Assembly (NCBI GenBank): GCA_949451605.1
Contig: CASTSB010000006.1
Coordinates: forward strand, 1 to 64,000
Reading direction: 5' to 3'
Length of the DNA stretch: 64,000 nt
DNA from: an uncultured Bacilli bacterium
GTDB taxonomy: Bacteria; Bacillota_I; Bacilli_A; RF39; UBA660
Numbering within the stretch: position 1 is the stretch's first letter; each line of letters begins with the position of its first letter. The position numbers and the translations under genes were made by a program. Under the pieces are notes generated by a model. It had not been told where the DNA came from, did not search any database, and saw only the letters and a list, made by a program, of their open reading frames with translations. This document shows positions 1 to 8,165 of the stretch, in pieces.

Positions 1-152
1 TTTACTTCAATTATAGAAAGAAAAGAAAATGTACGTTCCATGTAGAAAAAGAAGGTATTGTATATTTAATGACAGTAAATGAAGCAAACTTTAAAGAAGA
101 AGAATCTCAAAAGGAATCAAATCAAAATAAAAAAGATGAAAAAGAAAACTAG
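1..152 (+). CDS. C-terminal end of an unidentified protein (5' truncated by window)
   Basis: An open frame enters from the left edge and stops at TAG 150-152, giving the last 49 residues. The tail is very charged (Lys/Glu/Asn/Gln rich) after a segment reading HVEKEGIVYLMTVNEANF. I do not recognise the family. The stop codon lies at the base of a terminator hairpin, which supports this being the true gene end. Confidence 0.55.
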   Translation, partial: YFNYRKKRKCTFHVEKEGIVYLMTVNEANFKEEESQKESNQNKKDEKEN

Positions 153-170
153 AGATAGTTTTCTTTTTGT
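141..170 (+). terminator. Rho-independent terminator
   Basis: A perfect 10-bp inverted repeat (141-150 with 157-166) has a 6-nt loop and runs into T-rich sequence. It overlaps the stop codon of the upstream gene. Confidence 0.75.
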
Positions 171-227
171 ATCTTTAAATTTTACTTTATTAATGATATA
201 ATTGTTATATGATAAGTAGGTGTATAT

Positions 228-884
228 ATGCCAAAGTTTATTAGTAAAGATTCTAAAAGAAAAGTTATACATAAATTAAATAGTTCTAATATTATGAAAA
301 GCTCTAATATTGAAAAAGAACATGTTATTACTAAATTTAAGAGAAATGAAAGAAAATACATGTTTTATTCAGTTTCATTCTTTCTTATTATAGCTTTCAT
401 TTTGATTTTTTCTTTTTGTATTTCATTTAAAAGAAATGTATCTCTTAATGAATATAGCAATGACAAATTTAAGGTAACATATTCTAATAGTTCTTCTGGG
501 ATAAATAATATCATAACTTTAACTGATGCGGATATTTTAGAAGATAATCGAATTAAAAATGAAGATTCTTATAATTTTATTTTAAATAATAGTAGTAAAA
601 AAACTATAAAATATCAAATCCGTATTAGAAAAGATAAAGAATTAATAAAACTAGATAAATGCAGTAATAAGTTATTTACTGATAATGAGATAAAATATAA
701 TATTAATAGAGGTAGTATATTTTACTTAAGTACTAAAGAAGAAGATGGAAATTATGTACTTTTGGAAGATGTAATTAAAAAGAATACAAGTAAAGTATAT
801 TCTATGAATGTTTGGGTAGATAATAGAGTTGAATTAAGTGAAAAGCATTTTCATGGGATTCTTGAGGTTAAACAAATTAATTAA
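228..884 (+). CDS. Small membrane-anchored protein, possible TasA-like beta domain
   Basis: 218 residues. A basic N-terminus (about 1-45) is followed by one strong hydrophobic segment (about 46-68) and a soluble domain likely outside the cell. The soluble part has the flow of an exported beta-sandwich: an alternating strand near YNFILNNSSKKTIKYQIRI, and near the C-terminus NVWVDNRVE followed by FHGILEV, a pattern I associate with SipW-cognate/TasA-like or pilin-like proteins of gut Bacillota. It lacks the AYASF-type cleavage site seen in the other surface proteins of this window. AGGTG lies 5 nt before the ATG and TATAAT is at 197-202. The function is unknown and the link to the other family is inference. 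Confidence 0.6.
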   Translation: MPKFISKDSKRKVIHKLNSSNIMKSSNIEKEHVITKFKRNERKYMFYSVSFFLIIAFILIFSFCISFKRNVSLNEYSNDKFKVTYSNSSSGINNIITLTDADILEDNRIKNEDSYNFILNNSSKKTIKYQIRIRKDKELIKLDKCSNKLFTDNEIKYNINRGSIFYLSTKEEDGNYVLLEDVIKKNTSKVYSMNVWVDNRVELSEKHFHGILEVKQIN

Positions 885-895
885 TCTATAATGCA

Positions 896-930
896 AATAA
901 GATCAATGATAAAACATTGATCTTATTTTA
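896..930. terminator. Bidirectional terminator between convergent genes
   Basis: A 13-bp perfect inverted repeat (896-908 with 915-927) with a 6-nt loop sits between two genes that end facing each other. An A-rich stretch on one side and a T-run on the other could serve both directions. Confidence 0.8.
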
Positions 931-1681
931 GGAAAGCTTCGATAATATTTAGAGTCAAATATGGGTAATCTAAATACGCATAATGACTCGCTCCTTTAAA
1001 GACGATTAATCCTGAATCTTTTATTTCTTTATTCATTTTATAAGCATCCTTTAAAGGCGTTGAAGTATCTCTTTCTCCCCAAATTATTAGCGTTTCAGTG
1101 TTAATTTCTTTTAAATATTTAGTTAGATCTTCGTTAACTATATTTTGAAAAGTTTTTTTAACATTATCTGGTAAATCATAATAATCTTGAGAAGAGTACT
1201 TCTTTAAAAGGTAATTTTTTACCTTTTTTCTTTTCTTCTTTGGTAAAAGATTAGTTAACTTCTTTAGAAATTTATAAGTATATTTTCTTATTAATTTTTT
1301 TAGAGTAGTTTTAGGTTTTATACCTGCCGTATCTATTAAAATTAATTTTTTAATATTATCTTTATAGTATCCTGAAAGTAGCGTTGTAATTCTTCCACCA
1401 AAGGAGTGGGCGATAATAATAGGCTCTTCTATTTTTAATTCTAACATTAGCTCTCGAAAAGCGGATGCATAGTCGTAAATAGTTAAGTCATATTCCTTGA
1501 ATGAGCTTTTTCCAAAACCTGGATAATCAACTATATAAACTGTATAATTCTTAGATAAAGAATTAATTAGTGGGTAGAAGGTAGGTCTTGTAAAGCCCCA
1601 TCCTGGTAGTATTAAGATTGTTTCTTTTGAATCTCCATATTTTTCATAGTATATTTCAAAATTTCCATTTCTATAATACAT
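923..1681 (-). CDS. Alpha/beta-fold hydrolase
   Basis: 252 residues, a full-length alpha/beta hydrolase. The nucleophile elbow AHSFGG places Ser93. Asp205 (WGERD) and His233 (GASHY) complete a plausible catalytic triad. The N-terminal LPGWGF supplies the oxyanion-hole region. A basic lysine/arginine-rich insertion at about 123-165 forms the cap. There is no signal peptide, so it is probably cytoplasmic. It is monocistronic and ends at the convergent terminator. The substrate cannot be read from sequence; esterase or lipase-like activity is a family-level expectation only. Confidence 0.88.
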   Translation of the reverse strand: MYYRNGNFEIYYEKYGDSKETILILPGWGFTRPTFYPLINSLSKNYTVYIVDYPGFGKSSFKEYDLTIYDYASAFRELMLELKIEEPIIIAHSFGGRITTLLSGYYKDNIKKLILIDTAGIKPKTTLKKLIRKYTYKFLKKLTNLLPKKKRKKVKNYLLKKYSSQDYYDLPDNVKKTFQNIVNEDLTKYLKEINTETLIIWGERDTSTPLKDAYKMNKEIKDSGLIVFKGASHYAYLDYPYLTLNIIEAFLK

Positions 1682-1770
1682 TTTATCACCTACTTTAATC
1701 TATGAATAATTTAAAAATTGGTGCATAAAATAAATTAATTTTTTTTAGTGTAAACTTAGTGTTTAGGTAG

Positions 1771-1799
1771 TTGTTATAGAGTGGGAGTTATGATACAAT
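1771..1799 (+). promoter_or_regulatory. Promoter of the 6S-like RNA
   Basis: TTGTTA (1771-1776), a 17-bp spacer and TACAAT (1794-1799), a near-consensus sigma-A promoter. It predicts a start at about 1806, exactly where the closing stem of the RNA begins. Confidence 0.75.
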
Positions 1800-1805
1800 A
1801 TAATT

Positions 1806-1988
1806 GTCAGGAAGATGCGAAACTAGCTTCTTATAAAACCGACATAAGTTACGATACGGGAGTCTTGATCAGTTATCTGTGTTGAATGCCTAAAATTATT
1901 TAGGAATCCTGAAGATAGCGTACGGACACCCACCTGTGGGAACGCGCAGGTTTTATCGTTGGCATAGACGCTCGGCCTGATTTTTTTT
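1806..1988 (+). ncRNA. ssrS: Probable 6S RNA
   Basis: About 180 nt of non-coding sequence with its own promoter and a T8 end. The two ends pair (1806-1811 with 1976-1981). A second long-range pairing, 1833-1840 with 1949-1956, is perfect over 8 bp, giving the long rod shape of 6S RNA. Internal hairpins lie at 1889-1904 (6 bp) and 1929-1940. It is clearly more GC-rich than its surroundings, as structured RNAs are in such genomes. In Bacillus subtilis bsrA (6S-1) lies next to yrvM/tcdA, and tcdA is just downstream here, which supports the call. 6S RNA binds housekeeping RNA polymerase in stationary phase. The identification rests on shape and synteny, not on an alignment. Confidence 0.6.
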
Positions 1989-1989
1989 A

Positions 1990-2018
1990 TTGTCATAATT
2001 TTGTAGTTTTGATATAAT
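1990..2018 (+). promoter_or_regulatory. Promoter of the 2040-3525 operon
   Basis: TTGTCA (1990-1995), a 17-bp spacer and TATAAT (2013-2018), directly after the 6S-like RNA terminator and 22 nt before the start codon. Confidence 0.75.
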
Positions 2019-2039
2019 ATGACTCACGAGGTGTAGTGC

Positions 2040-2852
2040 ATGTTAATATTACCAATAGTTAATAAAAATAGAATTTTAAATGTACATATTAAGCTAAAAA
2101 ATGCATCTAAAGTTAGACATAGAGTTAATTTTAGAGATACATTAGAAAGTGAAATTATTGTTAATGGTAAGAAACTTTCTGAGTCAATTTATAATAATTC
2201 TAAAAACTATAGTGATACAATTAGCTTTGTAAGAAATAATTCATTACTATATCCAAGAAATTATTTAGTTACTACGAAAGAAGAAAGACAATCAAATTTA
2301 TATGATGTATATGAAGTTGCCCCTCCTCCAAAAAAGGTTAATGAATCTTTAGATATTTTATATGGAAGAGTACTTACTGATATGCGTAAAGAAATACCTG
2401 GTAGTAATAATGGAAAGTATCTTTCTTTTGAACAAATAGGATTAGGTGAAGATTTAACTGATGAAAAAATTTATAAGCTACAGCGTATTGTAAAAGAAGT
2501 TAGGGATACTGAAAAGTGGCCTGAATTATTTGAAAAAGAAGGAATTGCTGATTTAACTAGTACAGTTGACTTTATAAGAAACTTTGATTGTACTGTGGTT
2601 ACTGATACTACTATTCCTGAAGCTAGTTTACAAGATACTATTAATGCACTAGATGTTATTCATACAAGAGATTCAAAGAATTTAAAAAATTATTATAATA
2701 TGGCTCTTTCAAATAGAGATATTTATGCTAAATTATCTTATATTAATCAAATTATTTATAAAGAGCCACTTAACTTAATACAATCTAAAAAACAAAAAGA
2801 AAAGAAATTAATAAAGAAAAAAGAAGAGGTTGATTATAGAAATGTTGCCTAA
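2040..2852 (+). CDS. Unknown protein translationally coupled to tcdA
   Basis: 270 residues, soluble, with no signal peptide or membrane segment. The start is supported by GAGGTG 6 nt upstream and a strong promoter. I do not recognise a domain. Visible features are a Pro-rich patch (VAPPPKK, about residue 98), a mixed alpha/beta middle, and a strongly basic C-terminal tail (about 248-266). The coding sequence overlaps the start of tcdA by 11 nt, so the two proteins are made together. A role linked to tRNA modification is possible but only suggested by this coupling. Confidence 0.7.
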   Translation: MLILPIVNKNRILNVHIKLKNASKVRHRVNFRDTLESEIIVNGKKLSESIYNNSKNYSDTISFVRNNSLLYPRNYLVTTKEERQSNLYDVYEVAPPPKKVNESLDILYGRVLTDMRKEIPGSNNGKYLSFEQIGLGEDLTDEKIYKLQRIVKEVRDTEKWPELFEKEGIADLTSTVDFIRNFDCTVVTDTTIPEASLQDTINALDVIHTRDSKNLKNYYNMALSNRDIYAKLSYINQIIYKEPLNLIQSKKQKEKKLIKKKEEVDYRNVA

Positions 2853-3525
2853 ATTTTCAAGATTAGAAAAATTAATTGGAGAAGATAATTTACAAAGTCT
2901 TTCTAATAAAAGTGTACTAGTTTTAGGAGTTGGTGGTGTTGGTGGTTATGTAGTTGAAGCTTTAGCTCGTAGTGGAGTTGGAAAGCTTATATTAGTAGAT
3001 TACGATTTAATTGATGTTACTAATATAAATAGACAGATAATTGCACTTGATTCTACTATAGGTAAATTAAAAGTTGATGTATTTGAGGAAAGAATTAAAG
3101 ATATAAATCCTAATTGTACTGTAGTTAAAATAAAGTCTTTAATTAACGAAGATAATTTCCAAAGCTTATTTAGAGAAAAAGTTGATTTTTTTGTAGATGC
3201 TTGTGACGCTATGATTGTAAAAAAGATGGTTATTAGTGAATGTTTAAAGAAGAATATTCCTTTTATAAGTAGTATGGGGACAGGTAATAAATTAGATCCT
3301 TCAAAACTTCAAATAGTAGATATTAGAAAGACAATAAATGATCCTATTGCGAAAAATCTTAGAAAGTATGTAAAAGATAAAAAAATAAATAAAAAGGTCA
3401 TTGTATGTTCTTCTTCTGAAGTTCCATTAAAAATGTCTGATAAAGTTGTGGGAAGTTGTTCTTTTGTGCCAGCCAGTGCTGGACTTTTAATAGCTGGTTA
3501 TGTGGTTAGATATTTTTGTAAGTAA
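2842..3525 (+). CDS. tcdA: tRNA threonylcarbamoyladenosine dehydratase TcdA (YrvM/CsdL)
   Basis: 227 residues, E1/ThiF-like fold. It performs the ATP-dependent cyclisation of t6A37 to ct6A in ANN-decoding tRNAs. The nucleotide-binding loop GVGGVGG is at 29-35, followed by the conserved VDYDLIDVTNINRQ and the DACDA segment. ATG 2842 is preferred over the in-frame TTG at 2830: the ribosome site AGAAGAGG (2822-2829) abuts the TTG but is 12 nt from the ATG, and family members begin near this methionine. It is the second gene of a two-gene operon. Confidence 0.92.
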   Translation: MLPKFSRLEKLIGEDNLQSLSNKSVLVLGVGGVGGYVVEALARSGVGKLILVDYDLIDVTNINRQIIALDSTIGKLKVDVFEERIKDINPNCTVVKIKSLINEDNFQSLFREKVDFFVDACDAMIVKKMVISECLKKNIPFISSMGTGNKLDPSKLQIVDIRKTINDPIAKNLRKYVKDKKINKKVIVCSSSEVPLKMSDKVVGSCSFVPASAGLLIAGYVVRYFCK

Positions 3526-3539
3526 GGTATAAATAAATT

Positions 3540-3575
3540 AAGAAGCAAATAAATTAATGCTTCTTTTCTTTTTGT
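3540..3575 (+). terminator. Terminator after tcdA
   Basis: Inverted repeat 3540-3547 with 3558-3565 (8 bp, 10-nt loop) followed by a T-rich run. Confidence 0.75.
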
Positions 3576-3604
3576 GTTATATTTTTTAAAGTAGGAGGTA
3601 AAGT

Positions 3605-3853
3605 ATGGAAAGAGAAGTTAGACCATTTACAATGTGGAAGCATTTTAAGGGAGCAAGGGCTTTCGTGATTACAGTTGCTACACATAGTGAGACGGGCGAA
3701 GAACTAGTAGTTTATAGATGTATGGATAATAATGGTAAAACAAATCACAAGGATGGAATTTATGCAAGACCACTGGAAATGTTTTTATCTGAAGTTGATC
3801 ATGAAAAATATCCTAGTGTAGAACAAAAATATCGTTTTGAAGAAATAGTCTAA
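3605..3853 (+). CDS. DUF1653 family protein
   Basis: 82 residues, matching the small DUF1653 family, whose members share an HFKG...ETGEELVVYR...RPLEMFL pattern. Here it reads HFKGAR near 13, ETGEELVVYR about 30-39 and RPLEMFLSEV about 55-64. Cytoplasmic; function unknown in the family. AGGAGG lies 7 nt before the ATG. It stands alone between the tcdA terminator and the terminator shared with lexA. Confidence 0.85.
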   Translation: MEREVRPFTMWKHFKGARAFVITVATHSETGEELVVYRCMDNNGKTNHKDGIYARPLEMFLSEVDHEKYPSVEQKYRFEEIV

Positions 3854-3860
3854 AAATATA

Positions 3861-3890
3861 AAAAGGAGTAAATTTGCTCCTTTTATAATT
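3861..3890. terminator. Bidirectional terminator (DUF1653 gene / lexA)
   Basis: AAAAGGAG (3861-3868) pairs with CTCCTTTT (3877-3884) across an 8-nt loop. It overlaps the lexA stop codon and serves converging genes. Confidence 0.7.
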
Positions 3891-4500
3891 TTCTATATAA
3901 GCCTATCACTTTTCCTAGAATTGTTACTTCTTTTAAAATTATTGGATCCATTGTGTCATTTTCAGGTTGTAAGCGAAAATGATCTTTTTCTTTATAAAAA
4001 GTTTTTACAGTTACTTCATTTTCATTATTCATTGCAACTACTGTTTCACCATTTATTGCGATATTTTTTCTTTCAACAATTAAAATGTCTCCATCATAAA
4101 TACCAACATTTATCATAGATTCTCCGCTAACACGTAATGTGAAAACTTCTTTTTTCTTTTCTATTAAACTGGCTGGTATAGCGAAATATTCATCTGGTGT
4201 TTCAATTGCTTCTATTGGAGTTCCAGCAGTAACTTTTCCAAGTAGAGGTACGTTTATTGTTTCTTCTCTTGTATCTAAATATTCATTTGGTACCAATATT
4301 TCTAGAGTTCTATTTTTTTTGTCATTCTTTTTTAAATATCCTTTTTCTTCTAATTTTTTTAGATGAAAATGAATAGTTGCGGGTGAATTTAATTTGGCTT
4401 CTTTTCCAATTTCTCTTACAGTAGGTGGATAGCCATTTTTTGCAATTAGTTTTTTTATTGCATTTAATATTTTCTCTTGGCTAGATGTTAGTTTTTCCAT
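3883..4500 (-). CDS. lexA: LexA repressor (SOS response)
   Basis: 205 residues, the same length as the Bacillus subtilis protein. An N-terminal winged-helix DNA-binding domain (1-65) is followed by the S24 autoprotease domain. The self-cleavage bond is Ala92-Gly93 (VTAG). The catalytic dyad is Ser128 (SGESM) and Lys166 (VTVK). RecA filaments trigger self-cleavage, freeing DNA-repair genes. AAGGAGG lies 6 nt before the ATG. The gene is divergent from polA. A candidate LexA box overlaps its own -35 element, which suggests autoregulation. Confidence 0.97.
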   Translation of the reverse strand: MEKLTSSQEKILNAIKKLIAKNGYPPTVREIGKEAKLNSPATIHFHLKKLEEKGYLKKNDKKNRTLEILVPNEYLDTREETINVPLLGKVTAGTPIEAIETPDEYFAIPASLIEKKKEVFTLRVSGESMINVGIYDGDILIVERKNIAINGETVVAMNNENEVTVKTFYKEKDHFRLQPENDTMDPIILKEVTILGKVIGLYRKL

Positions 4501-4522
4501 ATAACTTCCTCCTTATATCATA

Positions 4523-4551
4523 AGTTTATCATTTATGTATATTCATGTCAA
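4523..4551 (-). promoter_or_regulatory. lexA promoter
   Basis: On the minus strand, TTGACA (4551-4546), a 17-bp spacer and TAAACT (4528-4523), 22 nt from the lexA start codon. Confidence 0.8.
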
Positions 4552-4562
4552 ACAAATGTTTT
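4549..4562. promoter_or_regulatory. Candidate LexA/SOS box in the lexA-polA divergent region
   Basis: CAAACAAATGTTTT matches the Bacillus-type LexA box CGAACRNRYGTTCG at 11 of 14 positions, with a symmetric AAACA/TGTTT core. It overlaps the lexA -35 by 3 nt, the expected place for autorepression, and lies about 45 nt before the polA -10 region. Confidence 0.6.
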
Positions 4563-4630
4563 AAATAAAAAATAATTTTTATTAAGGGAAATAGACTCTT
4601 ATATGTTATACTAAATAACAGGTGATAGAT

Positions 4631-7246
4631 ATGAAAAAGATTATATTGGTTGATGGAAATAATTTACTTTTTAGAAGTTATTATGCAACAGCTTATCAAG
4701 GTGTTATTATGAAAAATTCTAAGGGCTTTCCTACGAATGCTTTATATGGTTTTGTTAATATGATGAATAAAATAATTCATGAAGAAAATCCTAATTATAT
4801 TTTAGTTGCATTTGATAAGGGAAAGACTTTTAGGCATGATAAGTATGATAGCTATAAAGCTGGTAGAAGTGAGTGTCCAGAAGAGTTAAAGCTTCAGTTT
4901 CCTGTTGCGAAAGAAATTCTTAATGCAATGGGTATTAAATATTTTGAAATAGATAATTATGAGGCTGATGATATTATAGGTACTATTTCTAAAATAGTAG
5001 ATTTGGAAGATGAGTTTATTGCGACTATTGTAAGTAGTGATAAAGACTTGCTACAACTTGTAAGTGATGAAGTAACAGTGAAACTTTTAAAGAGTAACGA
5101 TCACATAATGGTTACTCCTGATAAATTTAGAGAGATGTATCAAGTTGATCCTATTAGAATGATTGATTTGAAAGCTTTGATGGGAGATGCTAGTGATCAT
5201 ATTCCAGGTGTTAAAGGAATAGGTGAAAAGACTGCTATAAATTTATTAGCTAAATATGGTACTCTTCAGAATTTATATGAAAATTTAGATTCAGTTAGTG
5301 GAAAGACTAAGGAAAAACTTGCAGATGATAAAGAAAATGCATTTATGAGTTATGATTTAGCTACAATTTATAGAGATGTAGAAATACCTTTTAGCTTAGA
5401 AGATTGTAAGTATGAAGGTATTAAAAAAGAAGAATTACTTTCTTATTTACAAGAATTAGAATTTCATTCATTAATAAAAAAATATGATTTATATGGCTTA
5501 AACATAGCTAAGCAAGAAGAAAAAAAACAAGAAGAAGCAATATTGGAGATAGGAAATATTGAAGATTTGCCTGAAAAAGATTTTGCTTTTTATTTAGAAA
5601 CTAGGGGTTCTATTTATAGTAAAAGTGAAGTTTTAGGAATTGGAATATATGATGGTGAAAAGGGCTATTTTATAGGAAAAGATGATATTTCTAAATATGG
5701 TGAAGTTTTTAGAAGAAATTCTTCTAAATATACTTACGATTTTAAAAAGAATTTAGTTGTTTTGGCTTCTTATGGGATAACTTTTAATAATGTTAATTAT
5801 GATGCGATGATTGCAACATACTTACTTGATTATGTTGTTAAAGATGATATAAGTTATGTTGCTCAAAGTTTTGATTATAATATTGAATTTTATGAAGATA
5901 CATATGGATCTGATAAAAGGCCTAAAGAAGTTAGTTCTGATAAATTAAAAGATCTTGTTGTTAAAAAAGCCAAATTTATTTATGAAACTCGTTTAGAAGT
6001 ACTTGATAAATTAAAAGAAAATGGAATGAGTGAATTATATGAAAAAATAGAGCTTCCATTAACTAAGGTTTTAGCAGATATGGAAATTACAGGCATTAAG
6101 GTTGATAAAGAGTATTTAGAAAAAGTTGAAGGGGATTTAAAAGCTAAGCTTGATATCTTAGAAAAGGAAATATTTTCTATTGCAGGATGTGAGTTTAATA
6201 TTATGTCGCCAGCTCAACTTGCAAAAGTTTTATTTGAAGTTTTGGAAATACCTTATCCTAAAAAAGTAAAGGATAATAAATATTCAACAAGTAAAGATAT
6301 TTTAGATAAGATTAAATTTGTACATCCAATAGTAGATAAGATTTTAGAATATAGGACTATTTCTAAGCTTTATACTAATTATGCGGTTGGTTTAAAGCAA
6401 GAAATTAGAGAAGATGGACGAATTCATACTATCTTTACACAAACATTAACTCGTACTGGTAGACTATCTAGTATAAGTCCTAATTTACAAAATATTCCAG
6501 CTCGAAGTGATTTTTCAGAGCTTATTAGAAGAGCTTTTATTCCTGATGATAATTGTAAAATTTTATCTAGTGATTATTCTCAAGTTGAATTAAGAATTTT
6601 TGCTCATATGTCAAATACTGATAATTTAAAAGAGGCATTTATTTCTGATAAAGATATTCATACTAAAACTGCTTCTGATATTTTTCATGTTCCAATGGAT
6701 GAGGTTACTAAAGATCAAAGAAGAACTGCTAAGGCTGTTAACTTTGGAATACTATATGGAATCAGTAGCTTCGGTTTGTCTGAAGATTTAGGTATAAATG
6801 TTATAGAAGCAAAAAAATTTATTGATAATTATTTAGAGACTTATCCTGGTATAGTAGATTATATGGAAAAGGAAAAACAAGATGCTTATGACTTGGGATA
6901 TGTAACTACATTAATGGGAAGAAGACGTGTTATTGAAGAGTTAAAGAGTAAGAATTATATGATTAGAAGTAGTGGTGAGAGAATGGCTTTAAATACGCCT
7001 ATTCAAGGTAGTGCTGCTGATATCTTAAAAAAAGCAATGGTTGAAATTTATGATGAGTTTAATAAGCGTGGATTAAAAAGTAAAATGTTAATCCAAGTAC
7101 ACGATGAACTTGTTTTTAATGTTTTGGATTCTGAGTTAGATGAAGTTAAAGAAATAGTTAGAAATATTATGGAAAATACTTATAAGATTAGTGTTCCATT
7201 AAAAGTTTCAATAGAATTTGGAAATGATTGGTATGAAGCTAAGTAG
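4631..7246 (+). CDS. polA: DNA polymerase I
   Basis: 871 residues, usual length. An N-terminal 5'-3' flap nuclease (about 1-290, starting KKIILVDGNNLLFRS) is followed by a vestigial 3'-5' exonuclease region (about 310-470) and the family A polymerase (about 480-871). Polymerase motifs are visible: SSDYSQVELR (motif A), RRTAKAVNFGILYG (motif B) and QVHDELVF (motif C). The proofreading motif is degraded (FYLETR where D-x-E is needed), so proofreading is predicted absent, as in Bacillus Pol I. The ATG at 4631 is chosen because an in-frame GTG at 4622 lies inside the AGGTGA ribosome site. Its product would fill gaps in repair and remove Okazaki primers. It forms an operon with mutM. Confidence 0.96.
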   Translation: MKKIILVDGNNLLFRSYYATAYQGVIMKNSKGFPTNALYGFVNMMNKIIHEENPNYILVAFDKGKTFRHDKYDSYKAGRSECPEELKLQFPVAKEILNAMGIKYFEIDNYEADDIIGTISKIVDLEDEFIATIVSSDKDLLQLVSDEVTVKLLKSNDHIMVTPDKFREMYQVDPIRMIDLKALMGDASDHIPGVKGIGEKTAINLLAKYGTLQNLYENLDSVSGKTKEKLADDKENAFMSYDLATIYRDVEIPFSLEDCKYEGIKKEELLSYLQELEFHSLIKKYDLYGLNIAKQEEKKQEEAILEIGNIEDLPEKDFAFYLETRGSIYSKSEVLGIGIYDGEKGYFIGKDDISKYGEVFRRNSSKYTYDFKKNLVVLASYGITFNNVNYDAMIATYLLDYVVKDDISYVAQSFDYNIEFYEDTYGSDKRPKEVSSDKLKDLVVKKAKFIYETRLEVLDKLKENGMSELYEKIELPLTKVLADMEITGIKVDKEYLEKVEGDLKAKLDILEKEIFSIAGCEFNIMSPAQLAKVLFEVLEIPYPKKVKDNKYSTSKDILDKIKFVHPIVDKILEYRTISKLYTNYAVGLKQEIREDGRIHTIFTQTLTRTGRLSSISPNLQNIPARSDFSELIRRAFIPDDNCKILSSDYSQVELRIFAHMSNTDNLKEAFISDKDIHTKTASDIFHVPMDEVTKDQRRTAKAVNFGILYGISSFGLSEDLGINVIEAKKFIDNYLETYPGIVDYMEKEKQDAYDLGYVTTLMGRRRVIEELKSKNYMIRSSGERMALNTPIQGSAADILKKAMVEIYDEFNKRGLKSKMLIQVHDELVFNVLDSELDEVKEIVRNIMENTYKISVPLKVSIEFGNDWYEAK

Positions 7247-7261
7247 TAAGGAGTGATAGTT

Positions 7262-8083
7262 ATGCCAGAAAAACCAGAGGTAATGACAGTTGTTAAAAAC
7301 TTAAATGGATTAATTCTTAATAAAACTATTACAGATTGTAATGTTTATTGGGACAATATTATTGCTTATCCTACAACTGATGAATTTAAAAAAAGAATAA
7401 TAAATCAAAAAATAGAATCAATAACTACAAGGGGAAAATTCATAGTTATTAATTTGAATCGTGATGTTTTATTAGTTCATTTACGTATGGAAGGAAAGTT
7501 TATGTTTAGAGATAAAGGTGAAGCTATTGGGAAACATGAACATGTAGAATTTATATTGGATGATAAAATAAGTTTTAGATTTCACGATGTAAGAAAGTTT
7601 GGTAAAATGCATTTATTAAGTAAAGATGAAGTTTATAAAGTAAAGCCTTTATCAGAACTTGGTTTAGAATTTTATGATGAAAATTTAACAAAAGAATATT
7701 TATTTTCTAGGTTATCTAAATTAAAAGTTCCAATAAAAACAGCTTTACTTGATCAAAGTATAATTTGTGGCATAGGAAATATTTATGATGATGAAATTTT
7801 ATTTATGAGTAAAATTGATCCTAATAGACGTGCTAATTTAGTTACTCTTTTGGAGTGCCAATCTATAATTGATAATACTAAGAATGTTTTAAGTCATGCA
7901 GTAGAACTTGGTGGTACTACAATAAAGAGTTTTACTTCTAGTGAAGGGGTACATGGATTATTTCAAAATGAATTATTAGTTCATAGTAGAGCAGGATGTA
8001 ATTGTCCAAATTGCGGTACAATAATTACTAAGATAAAAATTGGTGGAAGAGGAACATATTACTGTAATAATTGTCAAAAGTAA
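7262..8083 (+). CDS. mutM: Formamidopyrimidine-DNA glycosylase (MutM/Fpg)
   Basis: 273 residues. The mature N-terminus is Pro2-Glu3 (MPEKPEV), the catalytic Schiff-base proline of this family, which fixes the start at ATG 7262 rather than the in-frame GTG at 7253. AAGGAG lies 9 nt upstream. A helix-two-turn-helix follows. The C-terminal zinc finger is complete: two CxxC pairs (CNCPNC and CNNC, about 245-271). It removes 8-oxoguanine and cleaves the strand. It follows polA closely and is probably co-transcribed, a common polA-mutM pairing in Bacillota. Confidence 0.96.
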   Translation: MPEKPEVMTVVKNLNGLILNKTITDCNVYWDNIIAYPTTDEFKKRIINQKIESITTRGKFIVINLNRDVLLVHLRMEGKFMFRDKGEAIGKHEHVEFILDDKISFRFHDVRKFGKMHLLSKDEVYKVKPLSELGLEFYDENLTKEYLFSRLSKLKVPIKTALLDQSIICGIGNIYDDEILFMSKIDPNRRANLVTLLECQSIIDNTKNVLSHAVELGGTTIKSFTSSEGVHGLFQNELLVHSRAGCNCPNCGTIITKIKIGGRGTYYCNNCQK

Positions 8084-8112
8084 AAACTATAATTTGTTAT
8101 AGTTTTTCTATT
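8083..8112 (+). terminator. Terminator after mutM
   Basis: Perfect 10-bp stem (8083-8092 with 8097-8106), 4-nt loop, T-run. It overlaps the mutM stop. Confidence 0.8.
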
Positions 8113-8139
8113 GAATTTAAAAGATATTTATGATAAAAT
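8111..8139 (+). promoter_or_regulatory. pyk promoter
   Basis: TTGAAT (8111-8116), a 17-bp spacer and TAAAAT (8134-8139), ahead of a strong AGGAGG at 8151. Confidence 0.65.
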
Positions 8140-8165
8140 CAAATTCGTTTAGGAGGAAGTAATGT

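Noticed and set aside
1806..1988. T-box, tmRNA, RNase P or SRP RNA
   Set aside because: The T-box GGGUGG element, the tmRNA CCA end, the RNase P GAGGAAAGUC core and the SRP GGAAGGAAGCAGC loop are all absent; 6S shape and synteny fit better.
3921..4366. Two plus-strand frames inside lexA
   Set aside because: Antisense to a clear lexA, with low-complexity Leu/Phe/Ser translations typical of shadow frames.
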